A stretch of DNA of 64,000 nt from Mytilus trossulus (taxonomy: Eukaryota > Mollusca > Bivalvia > Mytilida > Mytilidae). The translations under genes were made by a program, and so were the position numbers. Of the stretch, positions 1 to 12,700 are shown in pieces. The stretch spans positions 12,724,195-12,788,194 of the forward strand of contig NC_086384.1 in NCBI RefSeq assembly GCF_036588685.1. Reading direction: 5' to 3'. Numbering within the stretch: the stretch's first letter is position 1; each line of letters begins with the position of its first letter. The notes under the pieces are model-generated. The model had not been told where the DNA came from, ran no database searches, and saw only the letters and a list, made by a program, of their open reading frames with translations.

Positions 1-2
1 CT

Positions 3-405
3 GATGACAATACTTTGTCAAAGTCTGGAAATTCCTTACAAGATGTAATTTCTGCTCTTGAGGAAGACAGCAATTATTTAATACAGTGGTTTTCTTCCAA
101 TAAAATGCAGGCCAACCCAGAGAAATTTCAAGCTATCTCTCTTGGCAAAAAAAAATACCTGATAAAAAGATTGTGTTTGACTTGAATGGTATTTCTATAT
201 AATGTGAGGATGAGGTGAAACTTCTTGGAGTTCCGATTGAAATTAAACTTTAATTTACACATTTCAAATATTTGTAAAAAGGCTGCAAGGCAATTAAATG
301 TTTTGAAAAGAATTGGGAAACATCTAAACAAACTGAGTAAGCTTACAATTTACTACTCTTTTATTATGTCTAATTTTAGTTACTGCCCTTTGACTTGGCA
401 TTTCT
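3..405 (+). pseudogene. Non-LTR retrotransposon reverse transcriptase, C-terminal remnant
   Basis: Reading from base 3, the translation opens with DDNTLS, resembling the end of a YADD-type reverse transcriptase active site. It continues with a stretch ending QANPEKFQAISLG, typical of LINE-type reverse transcriptases. A frameshift lies near the A-run at 147-155. The next frame (225-405) carries the downstream LNFNLHISNICKKAARQLN and YCPLTWHF motifs of the same domain. Sequence then changes to unrelated repeat. The fragment is cut by the window edge, frameshifted and without its endonuclease half, so it is a dead copy. The exact LINE clade cannot be fixed by eye. Confidence 0.68.
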
Positions 406-452
406 ACTGCATCCACACATCACTAGTAACACACTCAGCAGTATATATATAA

Positions 453-1199
453 AAGAAGATGTAGTATGATTGCCAATGAGACAACTCTCCACAAGAGACC
501 AACACGACACAGAAATTATAGTAAATTAACCACATCATTGCGCTTTAGATGACTATGATGTATTTTGGTTTACTGCTTCATTGTTCCATTATGTCTTACG
601 CCATTTTAATTATTGTTTATTGATTTCATACGTCATTCATGATTCAAATATCTAGCTTTTAAAACCTATAATTATTCGATTTAATTCTGTTCAAAGTAAC
701 CATTCCAACAATAGCTTATTGTATACAATTTGGGCTATTGGGCTTTAAAAACCTTGCAAATAAATTCTGGCCTGAGGTGTAACCTGAAGCACACCAGATT
801 CGCCTGTATGTCTGAATCAACTTACGGTATTAAATTTAGTTAATTGTTGAAGATCGTACGTAGAACTATGATTATAAACGTCGCCTAATTCTTATATTAA
901 TATACATTATTACTTAATATTCAGGATACATGTGTAGAATATTTTTTTAAAGGAGATTAAATTTATAACAAAGAAAAAAAAACGTAGGGTGAAAGTATAC
1001 TATACTGTCACAAATAGAAATATTAAAGAGATGCGGTATGAGTGCCATTAAGACAACTCTCCATTAAAGTCAAAATGTGTAAAAAGCAGAAAATTATTGA
1101 AGGACAATACTAGTTTATAACTAAAGGTAAATTCGCAATTTTCCAATTAAAACATTTATTTGTTAAAATGTCTATTAACAATTATTTTTGAACAAGTTT
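453..1199. other. Non-coding stretch with short interspersed repeat fragments
   Basis: No coding region is supported here. Two short fragments (about 455-520 and 1025-1065) match the repeat found complete at 5655-5840 and 61994-62173, recognisable by the GAGACAACTCTCCA core. The remainder is AT-rich with no visible structure. Confidence 0.5.
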
Positions 1200-3920
1200 T
1201 CAAAATTTTATATCGAAGTACTCAGAAACCCATTGTACACATATGGATCGTTTTTCTATCCATCTGTTGGCAGGAATTGCTATTGACAGTCCATCTACTT
1301 CTGGTAAATTTGTTCGATAACAATGGTCATTCATTTGCACAATTAGAGGCTTAAGTTTTGTAGCATTAAAAATCAAAGCATTCATTGAAATATCTTCACA
1401 AAACCTGGCTCGATTCCACTCTACAAGAACTTGGTCGTTCATATATTGTTCCACGTACTTCCGGTGGAATAACATCGTTTTGCCAATTACAAGAGGCAAA
1501 TCACGATGACGGCGGCCATAACCAGAATATTTGTTACCCGGAAGAACAAACCGACCATCCAATCCCAACAGTCTATCCATATTTTCAATCCATCGATATA
1601 ACATCAACGATATCAAGGCTTCGTTTAATAGAACATCGTCATCGACGATTAATACAGCATCGGTATGTAGGTATTCCGATACATTGAAACGATTGTTCAT
1701 CGAGTTCTCTTCGGGTGTGATAAACGTTATCGGTATATCGTAATGGAGATTTAAAAAGGGTTCATTCTTATTATTCCATATAAGTATTATTTGATTTATG
1801 ATGTTCATTTTAGCGTACGCTTGCAAAATTATAGCATAATTAGGCAAGCGTTTTGTTGAAAACCCCATCAGAACTAGTGTCACTGCAGCGTTTGTTCCAA
1901 CACACACGGTATCAAAACTATTCAATAAAGCGATAGTTAAACGCGGGTTAATACGAGCACAGGGTGATGTGTAATGAATTATTTCGGATTCCCAATTCGG
2001 TAAATGCTGATGTGAAATTAGTATCTGAACTTTTGTAAATCTGAAAGTGTCCGACATATTTTTGTTCATGCTCTCTGTTTGAATGAGTATGATTCTTTGA
2101 GTATTCACTGATTGATCAGCCATCTTTATCTCCTCAGTCAAAAATGTATAGTTTGAGTTTGATATGAAGAATATAATAGTTTGTTTGCCTGTATTTTTTT
2201 CAAAGCAAGCAGGTTGTTCTGGTATATTACTTTTCATTTCTTTGCCAAGTTTTTGGCCAATGAAATACACACCTTCATTTTTCAATGTACGTGAATTCGT
2301 ATCCCAAGAGAGAAACAGCTCTTCAAACATTGTCATCACTTGTTTTGCAACTAACGACTTAATCCGTATTGGATGAATATGAAACTCGCGGTCGTCTGGA
2401 GAATTCGTAATACCTCGGTAGTCATCCCATAACCTTTCATGCCAGATAAATACACCGTTTTCTTTTAGTACAGTTACAGCAATATTCAGAATGGACAATG
2501 CGTCGTATACATTTTCTATCCCATTAATCATAACAACAGTGTCATATTTACGTGTGTGATTTAATAATTCGTTTGCATGTATTGATAATATTGTTGTTGG
2601 TAAAGATTCGAAACTGCCAGTTTTATAGAAACAGTTACCCACGTGATTAATATAATGAAAAGCCATTGGTTCCAGTAAAGTGATACTTGAAACTGCTTTA
2701 TTTCTTAATATACTTTGGGATTGGGTAAACGGGCCCGCACCGATTTCTATTACATCACCTAAGTCGAATGGTAGTATTTCATGATAATTGATAGACTTAA
2801 TATGAGCGTTTGTATCGCTATTTCTGTCCCTGTAATCCCATGCAAGATGCTTGACCCTCTGAGCTTTGTGCCAACGGTCACACGAAACAGCTAAAACACC
2901 GCTTTGGTCATTATAAAAGCATCCATCACTGAGGTTCGAACACGGTTTAAATATTTGTTCCTCACATTCTTGGCCCTGCCAAGATGGCATACAAAACACT
3001 TTGTTCAAAAATACGAAACTATTTGTCTCAAAATTTCCAAAACTTTTTAGAGAGGGTTGTTTATACGAAAATAAATTAAGTGAATTTTGAACGAACTGAT
3101 TGAATGACCAAGTTTTTTTAAAATGGCCGATACACCAACCTTTTTGAGAACCCCGGTGAGACCATCCTGTTGCTATGTATTGCTTCATATCATAAACTAA
3201 ATCAGTTTCGATGAGATGTTTCACAGCTTTGGTAACTGACGGCCATGAGTCTGTGCAATCATCTATTAAGAGCAGGTTATTTACAGAAGCAATTCTCATC
3301 ATATTGATCGTGTCCAATTGTGGAAAGTGAGCGTGATGGGCGCCATCTATATGTATGACGTCACACTCTCCTTTGAATTTTGGAACTGTTTTTGTCGAGT
3401 CACCTTTAATTATTGTAATTTGGCGATTTGAAAACTTGTTTTTTATCCACGTTAATGATGTATCTTCGTACAAGGAGTTTTCCCATTTGTCAAATGCTGT
3501 GTATGATTCGCCATAAACGGTGTATAAGAACACAGCTGCACTATGACCGCCTGCAAACCCTATTTCACAGATATTCCGTATCGGGTAATTTTTGTTAAAA
3601 TCTTTAATAGCAGTTATGTAACCTTGTATTTGTTGTGTTGCTTTTCCGCTGTAAATATTTCCAAATATTTTACTTTCTGGTACTTTTGTACGAATAAGTA
3701 CGTCCAGTTCATCTAGCTCGTTCAACACCGAAGAAATATTGCCATAGGTAAAATCCGGTGACGTTAAGTTCCAAATGCCTTGGTTTATATTTGTTTCTAG
3801 CCTCTTTGTTTTTTTATTGAAACTTGTGAAATGAACATAATAAAATAATGAGCTACTGACACAAATTGTTAAGAGCAAAGTTTTCAACAAATATTTTCTT
3901 TTACAAATATTTCTGTACAT
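1200..3920 (-). CDS. Intronless type II membrane protein: two methyltransferase-like domains plus GT64 exostosin-like glycosyltransferase
   Basis: A single 906-codon open frame. Residues 11-31 form an uncleaved signal-anchor helix after a short basic tail, predicting a Golgi-type II membrane protein. Residues 115-240 resemble Methyltransf_24: motif I CEIGFAGGHS at 118-127, VIHIDGAHH at 188-196, LLLIDD at 216-221. A Cys-rich linker (310-347) follows. Residues 385-500 look like a second class I SAM methyltransferase (DVIEIGAGP at 389-397, LLEP at 415-418, YDTVVMINGIE at 459-469). Residues 685-905 match the GT64 domain of exostosins: QIILIWNN at 710-717, NNRFN at 742-746, a DDD metal-binding motif at 760-762 and CEDISMN at 841-847. 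GT64 enzymes transfer GlcNAc-type sugars in heparan sulfate synthesis, but the substrate here is unknown. The lack of introns beside multi-exon genes suggests retroposition or transfer. The start codon is the first ATG and gives the anchor helix. Confidence 0.85.
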   Translation of the reverse strand: MYRNICKRKYLLKTLLLTICVSSSLFYYVHFTSFNKKTKRLETNINQGIWNLTSPDFTYGNISSVLNELDELDVLIRTKVPESKIFGNIYSGKATQQIQGYITAIKDFNKNYPIRNICEIGFAGGHSAAVFLYTVYGESYTAFDKWENSLYEDTSLTWIKNKFSNRQITIIKGDSTKTVPKFKGECDVIHIDGAHHAHFPQLDTINMMRIASVNNLLLIDDCTDSWPSVTKAVKHLIETDLVYDMKQYIATGWSHRGSQKGWCIGHFKKTWSFNQFVQNSLNLFSYKQPSLKSFGNFETNSFVFLNKVFCMPSWQGQECEEQIFKPCSNLSDGCFYNDQSGVLAVSCDRWHKAQRVKHLAWDYRDRNSDTNAHIKSINYHEILPFDLGDVIEIGAGPFTQSQSILRNKAVSSITLLEPMAFHYINHVGNCFYKTGSFESLPTTILSIHANELLNHTRKYDTVVMINGIENVYDALSILNIAVTVLKENGVFIWHERLWDDYRGITNSPDDREFHIHPIRIKSLVAKQVMTMFEELFLSWDTNSRTLKNEGVYFIGQKLGKEMKSNIPEQPACFEKNTGKQTIIFFISNSNYTFLTEEIKMADQSVNTQRIILIQTESMNKNMSDTFRFTKVQILISHQHLPNWESEIIHYTSPCARINPRLTIALLNSFDTVCVGTNAAVTLVLMGFSTKRLPNYAIILQAYAKMNIINQIILIWNNKNEPFLNLHYDIPITFITPEENSMNNRFNVSEYLHTDAVLIVDDDVLLNEALISLMLYRWIENMDRLLGLDGRFVLPGNKYSGYGRRHRDLPLVIGKTMLFHRKYVEQYMNDQVLVEWNRARFCEDISMNALIFNATKLKPLIVQMNDHCYRTNLPEVDGLSIAIPANRWIEKRSICVQWVSEYFDIKF

Positions 3921-4663
3921 CTTGTTGTGGAAAATGTTATAAAATATTCTTGAACGTTATCATATTGAAATAAGTGTTTATTTTGGATTTATATATATAA
4001 TTATAAGAGAAAACTGTTTTAAATCCGTCAAATCCGGAAAAGTCAGGAAAGATTATTTCTGTATCCTATTTCTAAATACTGGCCATGTGTTTACACTATG
4101 TAATCATGTGTTATTTGTATTCTTTTAAAATAATAAAATGCAAGTTCTTATATTGAACAATGATAACATAAAAAAAAACACATGTGTTTTGGGTGGTTTT
4201 TGTTTTTGGTAAATGAAAAATAGTCAGAACTTGGTATTTGAATTTGAAAATAGAAGTTGTAAAATCAATTTCATACCTAGAGTCACTTCTAAATTGTAAT
4301 AAACATCTTGCATGTAGAAAGATTATAAATATTACGGACAATTCAGGATAATTATACCTGGTTTCTATGTTTTTAAATTTAAGGCAAAATATTTGGAAAG
4401 CTGTAAAATTTGACAAAGTTTGGTTGAATAGATTGGTATCTGACATCTGTACAGCATATTTATGATTGATATTTCAATTGTGAACATGCATCAGATTTGC
4501 ATTTGATTTACAATTGCAATTGTCGTACCGATAACATCTATTACTTCTGATGCAAGTATGAACAGAAAAGTAAAAAAAGTTCCAAATTGCCGTCATGCAA
4601 TTTTTTCCGCCGCGAAATTAACGAAATTTTAAAATGGCGGTCTTTAATATTAGTTCCATTACT

Positions 4664-4813
4664 AAACTGGGGTTCGTGTTGTTTATTCTTAAGTTTTCTA
4701 TGTTGTGTCATGTGAACTATTGTTTTTCTGTTTGTCTTTTTCATTTTTAGCCATGGCGTTGTCAGTTTGTTTTAGATTTATGAGTTTGACTGTCCCTTTG
4801 GTATCTTTCGTCC
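4664..4813. repeat. Dispersed repeat with CCATGGCGTTGTCAGT core, copy 1
   Basis: About 150 bp sharing the CATGGCGTTGTCAGT core and a TTTCGTCCCTCTTT-like end with copies at 8125-8320 and 13600-13765. No coding potential. The three copies differ by many substitutions, so the family is old. Confidence 0.6.
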
Positions 4814-5654
4814 CTCTTTTACCAAGGGCTTGCTTTCTGAATGATAGTATAGTATGATGGATAAAATAAATATTTATTTGGCTGTATACCGGAAAATATA
4901 GGCCTTGTTTAATCCTATGGATTGTTCCTGAAGAAAAGATCATATATCTCCGGGTATTTAATACCCAAAGTACTTTATATCTATCGTATGGCATATAATC
5001 TTATTTTGTTTATTTCCGGATCTGTGGCTGCATTTTTAAATAGGAAACAAATACTTCTTATAATAAATATAGATATACTCCTACGGGGAGCGGAGATATT
5101 TTTTCGAACTCGGCTATATATAATATATATAAGAAATTTACCTTAAGGCATAGGAATGCATATTGACAGGATATATGTAAATATTTCCCTACTACACTTA
5201 TCCCACGCTTTAAACAGATAACATTTAAAATATTCTTAGTCAAACTTTATCCGAGACTACTGTATTTCTTAAGCATTTTTTAGAGTAGTTTTGATAAAAA
5301 ATGAAATACTATAAAATTAGTACATCTTCACGATTTTTTAAGTTCTTAGTTTTGATTATGTTGTTCTATTAATTCACCATTGTATCAGACTAGGAGAGGG
5401 ATGAACCACCACAAACATATTTAATCCCGCTACATTATTTATGTGTCTGTCCAAAGTGAGGAGCTAATAATGCAGTATGTGTCTGTCCATAGTCAAAGAG
5501 CTCAAAAATGCAGTATGTGTCGTTCGTTGCTGTATTTCATATTATTTTTTTTGTTCAATGTTTTGATCGTACATCAGCTATGCTTTTAGTTTACTCGTAT
5601 CAATCGTGTAACATTTTTGATGTTTTGTCTCGTTTTGTTTATATAGATTAGACC

Positions 5655-5840
5655 GTTGGTTTTCCGGTTTGAATGGTTTTACACTAGTAATTTTGGGGCC
5701 CTTTATAGCTTGTTGTTCGGTGTGAGCCAAAGCTCCGTGTTGAAGGCCGTACTTTAACCTATAATGGTTTAATTTTTAAATTGTTATTTGGATGGAGAGT
5801 TGTCTCATTGGCACTCACACCACATCTTCCTATATCTATT
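5655..5840 (-). repeat. Short interspersed repeat (GAGACAACTCTCC family), inverted copy
   Basis: About 185 bp closely matching, in opposite orientation, the segment at 61994-62173. A partial relative is at 39618-39764 and short pieces occur at 455-520, 1025-1065 and 13270-13310. The family has no open frame, and its size suits a MITE or SINE-like element. The two full copies look more than 85 percent identical by eye. Confidence 0.7.
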
Positions 5841-5902
5841 GATGTCTGGGCATTGTATTGCTTGCTATATATTCGCAGAGACATGTATAGTGATTAATGA
5901 AT

Positions 5903-5990
5903 AAAATTGAGAATGGAAATGGGGAATGTGTCAAAGAGACAACAACCCGACCAAATAAAAAAACAACAGCAGAAGGTCACCAACAGGTCT
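5903..5990 (+). repeat. Short interspersed repeat (AAATTGAGAATGGAAATGGGG family), partial copy
   Basis: Begins with the shared AAATTGAGAATGGAAATGGG motif and contains the CAACAACCCGACCA core. Other copies are at 14525-14670, 30061-30207, 40764-40892 and, inverted, 51851-51990. This copy stops before the GCGAGAAA block seen in the others. Confidence 0.65.
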
Positions 5991-6338
5991 GTGTCTCCTG
6001 TTATGTGGTTTTGCTACTAGTAATTGTTGCAAACTGTAAGATAAAGTAGAGTTACTCACTTTGTGGTAATTAAGACCTGAAACTGAATCCCCCCATCAAT
6101 GGTAGCAACATACCTAATTTATAGTCCTGTACTAAATACATTTCAAATCTAACAATATGTTTTTAAAAAAGTCATGAGTTTTTTTTTTGTATAAATTTTA
6201 ATTAATACGCAAATAATACATTCATGACTGATTGTTTTCGACTTATCTTATAAGTCATTTGTGGATTATTTTGAATAATAAAAAATGAAAAATGAAATTA
6301 TAATAGCAATCAAAGACAAGTTCTTAAATATGAAAATG

Positions 6339-6780
6339 TCAAAATTCATTATACTTTAAATTAGATTGCTGGTATTCTATTACATATTCTGGGTACACTT
6401 GATCGAAAGTAAAAATTACGAATATATTCGGATTTCGCACATTATCTACACAGGAGTCGAAAAGTTCGAAGGGATCCAAAGGGTTCCTTGATGGGGGACG
6501 AACAAACGACGTTTCTCCAAGTGTATACTCTCCTGCTAAAACTCGAACAACAAACATCCGTTTTTTTCGTCCAAAATCCGTGTAACTGTCGGCAGTTTGA
6601 GCCATTTTCGCAAAATAACTGCCTTTGCCATATTTATGACCTATTTTACTACCACTGAATCGGAAGTCGAAGCCTTGGCGACATATTGCATCAACTATGT
6701 CTTCGTTAGTACCATGAAATAGTTGTAGTTCCATTACATTACCACCGCATGTTTTCTTCTTATTCATCTTTTCTCTTTTA
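6339..6780 (-). CDS. PARP12-like: PARP12-like gene 1, exon 8 (PARP catalytic core, stop)
   Basis: Acceptor TTTTTTGTAG/TAAAAG, stop at 6339. Carries LFHGT (H623), the GKGSYFAK loop with Y656, and FDQVYPEYVIEY. It is six codons longer than the homologous exon of gene 2 and ends in a different tail. Confidence 0.9.
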
Positions 6781-9700
6781 CTACAAAAAATCAAATTATG
6801 TAAATTATTACAAAAGTATTTTGATTTTTACCTCAGAATCTCTAAATTTGAATGTGTGTTTTTCGAGTGTTTTTCATATTAGCGGTGTCTTTTGTTTTAA
6901 AGAGGATATGAAAAATTGGATTCTTAGAACGTTACATGTATGAAAAATATTAAAGTTTGAATAAACAGTAAAACGGCTTAATACGATCTAACACTTAAAT
7001 GACTATGCTCTGGAGTTCCGAATGAGGACTACTTGGACATATAAACCATATTACAATACGACCTGATATATCTGTATGGTCTGATCGCACCTAGCCTGTA
7101 CAGACTCAGTTAAAGCCAAACTGATATGACTACTTGTGAAGATTGATCTCAATGGCATCATACCACATCGTACTTTTTTTTTAATATATAATGTCTTACA
7201 ATGCCAATCAAATGACTACACGCGCTGACAGCTACATGCAACAATAGTCTAAAGGCATACGTGTCTATACAGCCTGAAATTCAGACGACGAAAACTTGCA
7301 GCTACATGACTTTACGAACCTACAGTCAAATGAATATACGGTCTGACAGCCAGATTACTATAGATCTTACTGCTAGATGACTTTACGGTGGTCTAGCACG
7401 TGCAGTGTAATGACTTTAAGTTCAGATAGATGAATCAAGGTCTAAAAGTAAGACGATGAACGTTTGTATTTTATGTATGCTGTTTTCATTTCATCTTCCT
7501 TCTGTGTGTTTTTTTTTCATATGTCAGCCAATTCTTCGAAATCATTTATAAAAATGATATGTACCGTAGGAAACTTACCTCGCATAATTCATCCATAATT
7601 CGCCGTTTTCAATCCTCTTTATCGATGTAATATTGCATGACTTTGGCATTGTTTCAAAAAACATTTTCCTTATCGTGCAGCCTTCAGGACCAGTCTTATG
7701 GCATTCTACCTGAATGACAAAGCGTATGTGTATAGCGACAGAAATAAACAATTGCAACTCATTTGTAAATATCTTAAGTTTGTGATATAAAGGAAAATCT
7801 GTTTGGTAAATGTCTTTTCGATTTACTTTTCAGTATTTGTTTAAACTTTCATATCTAGATTTTATCTCTTTTTTTCACCTTGGCCAAAAATAAAAAATCC
7901 TCCGTTAGTCCATCCTTTTCATCCACAAATTTAAGATATTTCCTTATAAAATATACATAATGCGTTTACCCTAGCAACCAATTCGTTATGAATAGGGGAT
8001 TTGTCATGCAGTCAACTTTCCAACATCATTTTTATAAGAAAACCTTCTTTTTCTTAACACAAGATTGAATAGATAGGCAAAAGATTATTTATAATTATTT
8101 GGATCTGCTTACCCTTCCGTGGCACCTGTCCTCAACACCGTTTTAGATATGGTTTGTGTTGCTCATTCTTAACTTTAGTTTTTTATATTGTGTTTTGAGT
8201 ACTATTTATTTACTGTTAGTCTTTTTCTTTCATTAACCATGGCGTTGTCAGTGTATTTTTTCGACTATTGCGTTTGAGTGTTTCTCTGGTACATGTATCT
8301 TTCGTCTCTCTTTCTTTATAGCAAATTATTTTGTATATATATTTTTATATACACCTGGAAAAAAGTATTGCAACACCAAAAGGAAAAACAAATTTATAAA
8401 ACATCCTTTATTACTTTGTGATATTATTTATCGAAATAGAACTGGTTTATCATTATTTAAATCTCACCTGAGTTTAATAAATAAAGGTCAACTCGATAAG
8501 TCATAATTCGCACGTGCAGGCACTGTACCCGAAAGCTATAAAACAGGTGTTTCTATCCCCACTGATTGCAACCCTTTAAATTAGCAAGTTTGTAAAGTTA
8601 TATGATTAAAACAATAGAATGGGTCTTCCACAGCTCTCAACTGTATTAAGATGCAGATTGTTGGCCTGCGAGCAGCAGGTATGTCGCTTCGACAAATTGG
8701 ACGTAGTGTTGGTCATCACCATTCAACAATTAGTCGTATAGTGAAAAAAAAACCAAACAACCAATGATGTTAAAAGACCTAGCAAGATTAGGCCCTTTAA
8801 CATCAGATAGAGAAAACCGAGCTTAGGAAGGCTGGTGAGAGGAACACCAAGTGAGTGGTTGCCATACCGAAGCCTTTCAAAGAGAACTGTAAGAAATCGA
8901 CTTAAAGCTGTTGGTTATCGTGCTAGAAGACCAGTAAGGAAAATTTTGCTAACACACAGACATAAGCCTGCCCGTATGCAATGGTGCAGACCTCGCCGAC
9001 GTTGGAGTTTATGGTCTTGGAGGAAGATCCATTGGTCTGATGAGAGTAGGTTTATGTTGCACACGGTTGATGGTCGGGTACGAGTTTGGCGTCAGCAAAA
9101 TACTGCGTATGCTGAAAAGAACATCATTGAAACTGTTGCATTTGGAGGTGGATCGATTATGGTATGGGGATGTGTTTCACATGACTGTAAGTTAGCTCTT
9201 AAAACCGTTAGAGGAAACCTGAATGGCCAAAAATATCAAAGAGACATTCTTGCGGCAAGTGTGGTGCCTCACTTTGATAATCATCCTCTGAATTCAAGAC
9301 CAGTTTTTATGAATGATAATGCTAGACCACTTCGGTCCCGTGCTGTTATCGATTATCTGCGTGGAGAAGCAATAACAACTCTTCATTGGCCTGCTTGTAG
9401 CCCAGACCTTAACCCTATCGAGCATGTATGGGACATTATTGGCCGAAAAGTGCGCGAAAGGGCACCACCAGTTCAGACACTTGATGAATTAGACAATGCA
9501 CTTCACCAGGAATGGTTGCAGTTACCCCAACAACAAATTCGTCGATTGGTAGCAGGCATGAGAAGACGTTTAGAGGCAGTTATTCGTGTGAATGGAGGTA
9601 ACACCAAGTACTGATTTTTAAGCCTATAAAGTTCAACGTGATGTAAACTATCGTTTTAAGATTTGTTTTGAAATGTCTGACATTGTTATATTCAATTACA

Positions 9701-12700
9701 GTAAAACTTCATTTTGTAATCAAAATTGCTGTTATTAAAAAAAATATCATACATTTTTTTTATTTCGTTTTAATGCCAAAGTTATCATTAACAATGTACC
9801 AATATCATTATACAAATATTTAATCATATTCTATCTGAAAAAAAGAAGTTAATTTTCCAAAATTTGAAAAATCAAGGTGTTGCAATACTTTTTTCCATGT
9901 GTATATATCAATTTTGTACATTATTGAAAAAATGTCCAAGCTTATTAAGACGTTACGCACAGTATTGGTGCTACGTTTGTAACGTCAGAAATGTTCATCG
10001 ACGGAACGTTGAGAGAACGTTATTGAAGCCTGTGTTAACGTTTGCATCTAAATCTTAGCATCCCGCTTTTTGTTCTCTTCTTCTTCTTTTTTCCTTTCTT
10101 TCTTTATATAATCTTATTCTTTCAGTGGTGGTTAAATTTGTTTTGGCCTACAAGAACGTAGTTTATGAAAAAAAAATTAAAATGACAAAATAAACGTTAC
10201 GTTGAAAATCACGGAAAAACGTTACAAGATTGCACGGTAACAAATCAGACTAGACATTTCGATTTTCTTATTATTTTTGTGTCTTTCATTATTTATTCAA
10301 AATTCTTTTTATGTGAGAAAGACTTCTAAAAACACATTACGAAAACAATACATAAATTAAAGAATAAGGTACACAATTGATTTATATTAAAGTTCGAATG
10401 TACAACATCTTTACGGAAACGTACATAATTTGTGCAATTAGCACACGGTAACAAAATGGACTAGACAAGCAAAAAGTTAAAATTCGATTAGAAAATTCCA
10501 CTTCCCAACCATATTTTTGTACTATTTGTAAATGGTATTAAAAGCACATTAAGAATATATGTTTTTTTTTCGTTTACATATAATGGCATTCTATAAAATT
10601 TCTTACCGTAGAATCCATTGTAATTTTTATCTCCTTTTTCATATGTCTTTTTACATGTGTCTTTTGAACATTTCAATGCATCTTCTTACTCGCATATTTG
10701 AAAAAATGGCCAAAACGTCGGATGCGACGTCGTAGCGAATTGTGCTAAAATTTCGCATAGCATTTCCCACTAATTTGCGTGCAAAAATAAGATATTCTGA
10801 TTCAAATTACTAAATAAACTCAATTTCCATGTTACAAGTTACGCTCATATTTTTTGACGTTTTTTCCCTTTAGGGTTATTTGATTTAATTTTATGTTATA
10901 ACTTTATTATTTCAAAGATATTAATATAAAACTATAGTCTTTTAGACAATACATATCATACCAGTTTTCATTTATTCTAAAAGACATGCTCAAATTAGGA
11001 AGAAAACACGCGGAACTAGTAGGGTTCACCAATACTGTGCGTACCGTCAGATGTTTTCAAAGGAATTATAATATAAATATATAATTTGGAGTTAATATTG
11101 GTACAACATTAATTCGTTCTACTATCTGGACACATACCAAACTATAATGATGGATTAAGCCTTCTGGTCGGCGTCTTTTATCGAAAGACCATGACGACGG
11201 TATACTAGATGTTTGATCGTAGGTCAGTGGTGTTAGTACAAGTGTTGAACATGATGTTGCTCTCTTCATGGTGCCGGTATCAGCTGATCTGAAATTATCC
11301 AGAATTGTAGAACTAGCATATGAGGAATGAAATATTGAAAAAAGGATTCCATGGTAGAAAAAAATCACGGGGAAATTAAAATTCCGAATTAAATGTAAAA
11401 CGACAATACTAAAAGATGAAAATATTTTAGAAATAATATACAGTAACTCTCAAATTATAGCATTAATAAGCATAATGTTTGAAATATGAAAAGAATGATG
11501 ATTATTTATAAAGGTGTGCAAAAATGGTTTCTAAACAGAAATTCCATTGCTTCCTTGGAACAAATAGGGAAAAAAATTAAAATTGCAGAACCGGAGTTAT
11601 TGTTCGCCATCTTCACAGTATTCAACCAAATGCTTTTGAGTTTTTCAATATGCATAATAAAATTAAAGATGATCCGATATTGAGATTGAGATTGTTCCAG
11701 AGAAAGACCTCATATTCTTTGGCGAAAAAGTGTCGTTTACAATTGTATTAACAACAGAACGTTTTAATGCATATTATGCAGTAAGTTTACAAGTATTGAT
11801 GAATTCCTAGTCAAAGGTTTTATACTAGTAGGTGGTTGTAATTGAAGCTTCCGATTTATGGTTTCAGGTGAGAAAACTGGTAAATAAGGAATTTCAACCA
11901 TTAGTTTTCAATATTAGAAAGACATAATATTGTTTCTGCTCAATTTACTGACTGTTTTATAATATTGTAAAATGTCAGCTTATAAAATCATTTCGAAAAC
12001 ATTCCGTTATAGATACAGGTCTTATCTGTTGCACACCAAAGTTAACGGTCTCACCTTAATAATAAAGTTTTAAAGGTTAGATTCCCGAATTACCTATTTA
12101 AAGGTGGTACTAAAAATGGTATAAAAAAACTGGTTGAGTATAATGTCGAAGAAAAGAGTCAGATATCTTCAAGGGTTAACTAAATTATGGAACGTCCAAA
12201 TTTATCCTAATTTTTAAAAAGATCCAAACTAAAAATTATTTGGCAGTAAGGAAATCTTGACAGACAAAAACTCTTGGAAGATATTTAACAAACCCTTATA
12301 GTTTGATTCAATTAAACTGAAAGTAGAGCACCCGTCTACTGAACCTCTACAACGTACTTTCTCTTTTTCATCTCCACATCTTCAGCACAAACAAATACAG
12401 GCCTTCTACGAACGCATCTTTCTGTTTTATGGACCACATTTTTCTGAACCATTTTTTGAAAGTCCATTATGTAGTCGTGTCCACTTGTTTTGAACTTCAT
12501 CTGACCACATGGGTTCTCGTGGTAATTCATTTCCAAGCTCGCACTGTCCAAAATAGTAGCATAACCTGTGACATTCTGAATAGTAAAACATAAAGGTATA
12601 TATTTATAAGATTTTTCTGCCCAAAATAGCAGCATAACCCGTGGAATTCTGAATAGTTCACAACAAGGCTCTCACTGTCCAAAATGATAGCATAACCTGT

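Larger units (their letters stand above)
3921..6338. other. Intergenic region with dispersed repeats
   Basis: This lies between the glycosyltransferase fusion gene and the 3' end of the first PARP gene. Three recognisable repeats are listed separately (4664-4813, 5655-5840, 5903-5990). The small open frames here show no domain, codon bias or splice context that I would defend. The rest is AT-rich sequence in which I see nothing further. Confidence 0.5.

Noticed and set aside
1385..1743. Overlapping plus-strand frames within 1200-3920
   Set aside because: They are antisense shadows of the 906-codon gene, which has clear domains.
4922..5243. Two short frames on opposite strands with hydrophobic stretches
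   Set aside because: AT-rich codons alone explain the hydrophobicity; no start context, splice sites or homology were seen.
8835..9614. The 259-codon frame as an intact host gene
   Set aside because: It is the catalytic part of a Tc1-like transposase enclosed by inverted ends, with its N-terminus lost to frameshifts.
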